Assembly (NCBI GenBank): GCA_015501055.1
Contig: JADNYV010000912.1
Span: 1-12,953, forward strand
Direction of reading: 5' to 3'
Length of the DNA: 12,953 nt
From: Mucidula mucida
Taxonomy: Eukaryota > Basidiomycota > Agaricomycetes > Agaricales > Physalacriaceae
How positions within the stretch are numbered: the first letter of the stretch is position 1; every line of letters starts with the position of its first letter. The notes under the pieces are model-generated. The model was not told the DNA's origin. It was given only the letters and a program-made list of their open reading frames with translations, and searched no databases. A program made the translations under genes and the position numbers. Below, one piece after another: positions 8,915-12,953 of the stretch.

Positions 8915-10428
8915 ATGTCTTCGTTTGCTACTGGCATGGACCATTTTTACTTTGAAAGCGACGACAACAATGTTGAGGATATTCGTCAGTACCGCCCTGG
9001 TGGACTTCATCCCGTACGTATAGGAGATCTCTATGGTACCACATCACGATATCGCATTCTCTACAAGCTTGGCTGTGGCGGGTACGGTACCGTGTGGTTG
9101 GCCCACGACCTCGAAGGCCCAAGGTTGGTCCATATACACCTTAGTAGTTCAATCACTCATGTTTCTCTAGTCGTTTCGTCGCCTTGAAAATCCTTATCGC
9201 CGAAGCCACTGCTACCAGGCACGAAGTCCAAGCATTGGTTCACCTATCCAGCGACGACTCGCCTGCTCATCCTGGTCGCGAACACGTTGTACAATTACTC
9301 GATCACTTCCAAATTCATGGGCCCAACGGCACCCATGATGTCGTCGTCACGGAAGTTCTCTGTCCATTGCTTTCGATGAAGGGTCTCCCGATTTTCGAGC
9401 GGATGAAAAGAGCTTTCTGCCAACAAACCATACTGGGAGTAGCGTACCTTCATTCTCGAGGTGTCGCACATGGAGGTACTAGGAACTTCTTCGATTTTTA
9501 TATTTGAAATCCTCATGTATCTGCGTGTATAGACCTCCATATCGGCAACCTGGCGTGCACGCTGCCAGGCTTCGACGACCAGTCTTTAGATGACGTTCTT
9601 TGTCACTTTTATAACCCGGTATGCACAATCGTCTTGACTCGCGATGTCGCGGACCAGACAGACTCGCTCCCGCCTTATGTGGTCGCATCGATCTCTGTCC
9701 TTGATTTCATGATTAAAGAAGTGAAAGGATACAGCGAGGACAGTCTCCCCCAATTGCGGATTATTGACTTCAGCAGTGGTACGTTAGGTTTTCTCGAATG
9801 GTATTTCGCTTTTGAACTGTTGAGCCTATAGCTTATCGCAAAACGGATGTACGCCCGCCGTACTGCTCAGTACCGGCTGTCTGGCCGCCTGAGGTCTATT
9901 TCGCCAAAGTAGCTCTGAAAGAGCCAGATCCCGAATGGGACGAACGAGGCGATATTTGGGCTTTGGCTTGCACTGTACGGTTCCTCTTTTATGATAGTAG
10001 CATCTTTCTTGTTTTCATGACCTTCACAGGTATCCGAACTCATCATCAATCGTCCCCTTTTCTATGAGTGTAATGCCGCAGCGTATCTGCTCTCAATGGC
10101 CTACAAGTCTGGCGTCTTACCCGACACATGGAAAGCATATTGTAGCTCTGAAATTGACTCATACCCGGACAAACGAGGTATTCTTCATTGTGTGCTTATT
10201 CAGATTATTGGTGCGATTCAAGTCTTGGCAGACATTTCTGAGATCGTCGAGGAGCGATGGGCGAGTTACCGAACTGTAATGCCTGCTGTTTGCATTGACG
10301 ATGAGGATGTGGAGAAACTTGTCCGTCTCTTACGCAGTATGCTAGTCGTGAATCACGCGGAGCGGCCGACAGCGCAGGAACTACTGTGCAGTCCCTGGAT
10401 GGTGACAAGCAGAGTTGAGACTCAATGA
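8915..10428 (+). CDS. SRPK-like serine/threonine protein kinase (fungal CMGC expansion)
   Basis: Exons 8915-9123, 9171-9475, 9533-9778, 9832-9974, 10030-10177 and 10223-10428 encode about 418 residues. The 45-bp intron 10178-10222 is optional, because reading through it keeps the frame (433 residues). The start codon has a good context (CAACATGTC) and is followed by the signature lead-in RQYRPGGLHPVRIGD (24-38). Kinase elements: Gly loop LGCGGYGTVWLA (52-63), FVALK with Lys76, a candidate helix-C Glu88, catalytic loop HGDLHIGN (Asp172, Asn177), metal-binding Asp250 in IIDFSS, a WPPE segment replacing APE, and DIWALAC. The C-terminal lobe ends with the HAERPTAQELLCSPW block. The usual DFG is DFS here. 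SR-protein kinases act on splicing factors, but many members of this fungal expansion have no known substrate. The gene lies inside the block bounded by the two direct repeats and is convergent with a kinase relic. Confidence 0.85.
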
Positions 10429-10569
10429 TTGTGATAATGTATTGGTACCCTCGGTCAAACCGGCGTGACTGCTTTTCTACACTCTACACATCTAGAACCA
10501 TCTCTCCCACCGTTCGTACTATCCTCTCACTTCGAGGCTCTATCAGTTAACAGATGTGGCGCACATACA

Positions 10570-11056
10570 TCAGGAATGTTGTTCAGTGGCATAGCTTGCC
10601 GGAAACATAGATGATTCATACATTCTGACGCCGATATGTGCTCCTCTGGGTGGATGCGAGTTCGCGACCGGGCGGTAGGCAAACAGCCCGGTGGTGCTCG
10701 CGAGAATGTTTACTGGCACGCGGTCGCGCTGGAAAAAGTCCAGGGAATGCATGTGCCCCAGCCCGGCGAGGATTTGGGAAAATATCGAGCATGCCAGCCC
10801 GCCGGCGAGTGGACGTCCTTTGCGCGATTTCAGTAGCTGGCGGAGGTTTCCTTCCATGGGTTCGAGGGCGAGGTGTATTGTTTTAGTGTCGGGATCAGGA
10901 AAGAAGTCGTATAGTTCGATTATATTATGATGGGAGGGGAGATCACGGAGGGTCTACATATATGTGAGTGTTAATAGCACAACTGACAATCAACATGGTC
11001 GACCGAACCTGAAGTTCCCAAAGCCTTTGACATTGATCCCAGCCGTTCACAAACTG
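10570..11056 (-). pseudogene. Truncated RCK/MAK-like (Ime2-type) protein kinase relic
   Basis: Two exons can be read on the minus strand, 11056-11009 and 10953 down to about 10666, joined by a 55-bp GT-AG intron. They give GWDQCQRLWELQ, then HHNIIELYDFFPD, EPMEGNL, LKSRKGRPLAGGL and SIFSQILAGLGHMHS, which match the kinase core of fungal MAK/ICK-type kinases. The glycine loop and VAxK exons are missing upstream, where repeat copy B begins about 50 bp away. The catalytic loop reads QRDRVPVN where HRDMKPEN is usual. Similarity is lost after TTGLFAYRPV, and there is no DFG, APE or C-lobe before the stop at 10570. The open frame and the splice sites survive, so the loss may be fairly recent. The kinase family is well supported; I infer that it is non-functional. 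Confidence 0.75.
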
Positions 11057-11106
11057 CTGATTCATTTATGCAGCGCAAGTTAAAGCAACGACCGTCATTC
11101 AGCTCG

Positions 11107-11357
11107 GGCGCCGATATCGCGTATAACAGTTTTTTATTTCACTCGTGCTCGCTGTATATTCTTCTCGGCTTAACAAGACGTTTATGATAGATATGAAATC
11201 ACATAAAATGCATGGTATAGCTAATCTACATTGTCTTTGATGATTATCCTGCTTTAACATACAACTCATGGCTTTATGGCAATCTTGAGAGCTCCCCTGC
11301 TGTTCATTTTGTCCAACGCGGCCTGGAAATCGTCCAGTTTGAAGGTGTCAGTGACCA
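11107..11357. repeat. Direct repeat copy B (dead glycosyltransferase tail plus intact dehydrogenase end)
   Basis: This is the partner of 7827-8111. At its left end GGCGCCGATATCGCGT matches the last codons of the glycosyltransferase, but the stop codon is lost and no upstream coding sequence remains. Its right part is the authentic 3' flank and last 30 codons of the intact alcohol dehydrogenase. It lacks about 32 bp of the spacer found in copy A. Similarity ends at 11357, inside dehydrogenase exon 8. Confidence 0.9.
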
Positions 11358-12651
11358 TACCCTTGACTTTGACCTTGCCACCGTCGAGGTAGGCAACGGC
11401 GCGAGGGAAGCAGTATGTCTGAGAGAAAGAGCCGATGATCTGCGGAAACATGAGAATTCGAGTAAATCAGAGAACCAGCGGCATCACCCTAATCTCGTCA
11501 CCAAAGATTTTCGATGGAGGCCAATGTACGCGAGCCTTGTTCTCATAGACACCATAGATCATCAGCGTACCGCCTCGGCGAACGTAGTTGATGCTTTCGT
11601 TGGCCAACTTCTCCACGCCGGTCGCTTCGACGACGACATCAAACCCATACGGGTTGTCGTCCTTGAGCTTCTTCCACTGCGCTTCGGGGTTCTGTCTGTC
11701 GAGCTCAATGTACTCGTCGGCGGCATCAAGATCTTTAGCAATGTCCATCTTTATGCCCTTGTTGGCGGCGATAACGACACGGGATGCGCCATTGAGCTTC
11801 AGGAGCTGGGCGAGGATCAAGCCAGTGGGTCCAGCACCCAGGAGAAGGACCTCTATGCCGACAGGCGGTGCGAGCTTGTCGAGACCGTGAATGGCACAAG
11901 CCGCGGGCTCAAGCAAAGTAGACTCTTCGTCGGTAAGATTTTTGATCTTGTAGAGTTTATGCTGCGGGCTAGACGAAGCTTAGAGCAGATGAGTATATAG
12001 TAAAAATGGAGGCTTACTAGGAGATGTACTCGGCGAAACCGCCCTCTTTGGTCACACCGCGTGCATGGAAGTTCTCGCACATGAGCGACTGGCCCCTACG
12101 GCAGTAGAAGCAATTGTCACACTAACTTTATGTCAGGCGGCGATTGACGGGAGATGGTAGCAGACTCACAGTCTCTCCTACATCGGCGACACAACGGTCG
12201 CCTAGATCAAAGCCCTTGACATTCTTGCCCATCTCGACAATAGCGCCGATAGCCTCATGGCCAGGGATAAGCTGTGGGATATGAGGAATGCACCAGTTTG
12301 AACGGCAAGGACGCGTACCGGGAACGTTGAAATGAATTCTCCTTCGTGGATATGTCCGTCTGTCCCGCAAACACCTAAAGCGACGTTGAGATGGCCTAGA
12401 TAAGTGACGTCATTGACGACGCGACATACCACAGCAGGACACTGCGCGCAACGATGAGCAAGGCAACGAAAAGCGAGAAATTGGGCTTACCTTTGAGAAG
12501 AACGTCGTTATCACCGACTTGCGGAATGGGAACTTGCTTAATCTCAAAGTCCCTGGGCTGAACACCAAGCTCGTCAATGTATGAGACAACAACAACGTCG
12601 GCGACGACGTACGGCGTTGTACCAGAGCGCTTTCATTGTTCCTTCAGGCAT
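11266..12651 (-). CDS. Zinc-dependent medium-chain alcohol dehydrogenase, arabinitol/sorbitol dehydrogenase type
   Basis: Cytosolic NAD(P)-dependent oxidation of a polyol or secondary alcohol is expected. The closest type by eye is the fungal D-arabinitol/sorbitol dehydrogenase group; the exact substrate is not decidable. Exons, minus strand: 12651-12613, 12557-12491, 12441-12430, 12374-12319, 12271-12170, 12121-12018, 11968-11488 and 11439-11266, giving 344 residues, normal for the family. Catalytic zinc ligands are in [14 protein letters not shown] (Cys) and IPGHEAIG (His-Glu). The structural zinc loop is complete ([19 protein letters not shown]-x2-C-x2-C-x7-C). The nucleotide-binding motif is [15 protein letters not shown]. 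The C-terminal part contains [15 protein letters not shown] and [17 protein letters not shown]. Exon 3 is only 12 nt and supplies the V-S-C-C of KVSCCGVCG; all splice phases then agree. The start is the first Met, preceded by a TATA box 66 bp upstream. Confidence 0.92.
12405..12412. promoter_or_regulatory. CRE-like palindrome TGACGTCA within dehydrogenase intron 3
   Basis: A perfect 8-bp palindrome matching the binding site of Atf/CREB-type bZIP factors. It lies in the 55-bp intron after the microexon. A second identical site is in the promoter at 12768-12775. Function is inferred only. Confidence 0.3.
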
Positions 12652-12716
12652 GTTTGTAGGCGATATGGTGAGAGTTATGCGATGGAAGTGGAGCCAACCG
12701 CCACCAACTTCCGCGG

Positions 12717-12723
12717 TTTATAT
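12717..12723 (-). promoter_or_regulatory. TATA box of the dehydrogenase gene
   Basis: On the minus strand the sequence CCATATAAACC lies 66 bp upstream of the ATG at 12651. Spacing and sequence fit a fungal core promoter. Confidence 0.6.
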
Positions 12724-12737
12724 GGTGTCCATCTACT

Positions 12738-12743
12738 CACGTG
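12738..12743. promoter_or_regulatory. CACGTG palindrome in the dehydrogenase promoter
   Basis: An E-box-type CACGTG, bound by bHLH or Pho4/Cbf1-like factors in fungi, sits about 15 bp upstream of the TATA box. Six-base sites are common by chance, so this is suggestive only. Confidence 0.25.
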
Positions 12744-12767
12744 GCGGATCGGGACAAAGGCCCGACT

Positions 12768-12775
12768 TGACGTCA
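12768..12775. promoter_or_regulatory. CRE-like palindrome TGACGTCA in the dehydrogenase promoter
   Basis: A perfect TGACGTCA lies about 45 bp upstream of the TATA box. Atf1/CREB-type bZIP proteins downstream of the stress MAP kinase bind such sites in fungi. A polyol dehydrogenase would be a sensible target, but that link is inference. Confidence 0.4.
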
Positions 12776-12953
12776 CGGAGTGCCTTTTCTGGATTTGTTG
12801 CTCGGTTTCTACACGCTTCGGCCTGATTTGTGCATCACCATCGCCACCATTACCTTGGAAAATTAGGCTTTGAGCGGGCTTAAAACAGTTGCATCTCGAC
12901 CATCATGGTTTGAGCTTGTATAGCTTCGCAATGCACTCGGTATTCTGAGCGCG

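Larger units (their letters stand above)
12652..12953. other. 5' flank of the dehydrogenase gene, up to the right edge
   Basis: This holds the leader, TATA box, CACGTG and CRE-like site described separately. Open frames on the plus strand (for example 12577-12873) lack motifs and overlap dehydrogenase exon 1, so no gene is called. Confidence 0.5.

Noticed and set aside
10096..10428. Stand-alone 110-codon protein starting at an internal Met
   Set aside because: It is the last part of the SRPK-like kinase; the upstream exons join to it in frame.
11524..12000. Long plus-strand open frame of 158 codons
   Set aside because: It is antisense to the large dehydrogenase exon 7, has no motif of its own, and the minus-strand protein is unmistakable.
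12577..12873. 98-codon plus-strand frame at the right edge
   Set aside because: It overlaps dehydrogenase exon 1 and the TATA box and promoter elements on the other strand, and has no motif.

Overview
This window reads as nuclear DNA from a filamentous basidiomycete, most likely an Agaricomycete. The genes are split by many very short GT-AG introns (about 45-61 bp each, more than 25 assigned here). The gene content fits a white-rot or litter-decay fungus: a secreted copper-radical glyoxal oxidase, an agaricomycete-type O-fucosyltransferase-like glycosyltransferase, an SRPK-like expanded protein kinase and a polyol-type zinc alcohol dehydrogenase. I see no tRNA, rRNA, CRISPR array or recognisable transposase. 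Most continuous open frames overlapping these genes are shadows; the real proteins only appear after splicing.

Layout, left to right. (1) 1-845, minus: the 5' part of the mismatch-repair gene MLH1, running off the left edge. (2) 846-1784: a divergent intergenic region. (3) 1850-4344, plus: a 13-exon glyoxal oxidase with all five copper/radical-site residues recognisable, but with an apparent 1-nt frameshift near 3270 in exon 8. (4) 4624-5267, minus: a small basic protein I do not recognise, convergent with the oxidase. (5) 5268-6268: about 1 kb with no supportable gene. (6) 6269-7859, plus: a three-exon type II membrane glycosyltransferase. (7) 7827-8111: copy A of a direct repeat, holding the end of the glycosyltransferase and a broken tail of an alcohol dehydrogenase. 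(8) 8112-11106: a block with a possible oxidoreductase relic, an SRPK-like kinase gene (8915-10428) and a truncated RCK/MAK-type kinase relic on the minus strand (about 10570-11056). (9) 11107-11357: copy B of the repeat, running into (10) an intact eight-exon zinc alcohol dehydrogenase of the arabinitol/sorbitol dehydrogenase type (12651-11266, minus), which includes a 12-nt microexon, followed by its promoter up to the right edge.

The most informative structural signal is the pair of direct repeats. The left copy joins an intact glycosyltransferase to a dead dehydrogenase tail. The right copy joins a dead glycosyltransferase tail to an intact dehydrogenase. This is what one expects if an ancestral convergent pair (glycosyltransferase facing dehydrogenase) was opened by a roughly 3-kb kinase-bearing block, with duplication of about 0.28 kb at the break. 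The genes do not form a pathway or an evident cluster. I found no evidence for a wholly new biological system; the noteworthy items are the duplication-flanked kinase block, the frameshifted oxidase, the microexon and two CRE-like palindromes at the dehydrogenase.
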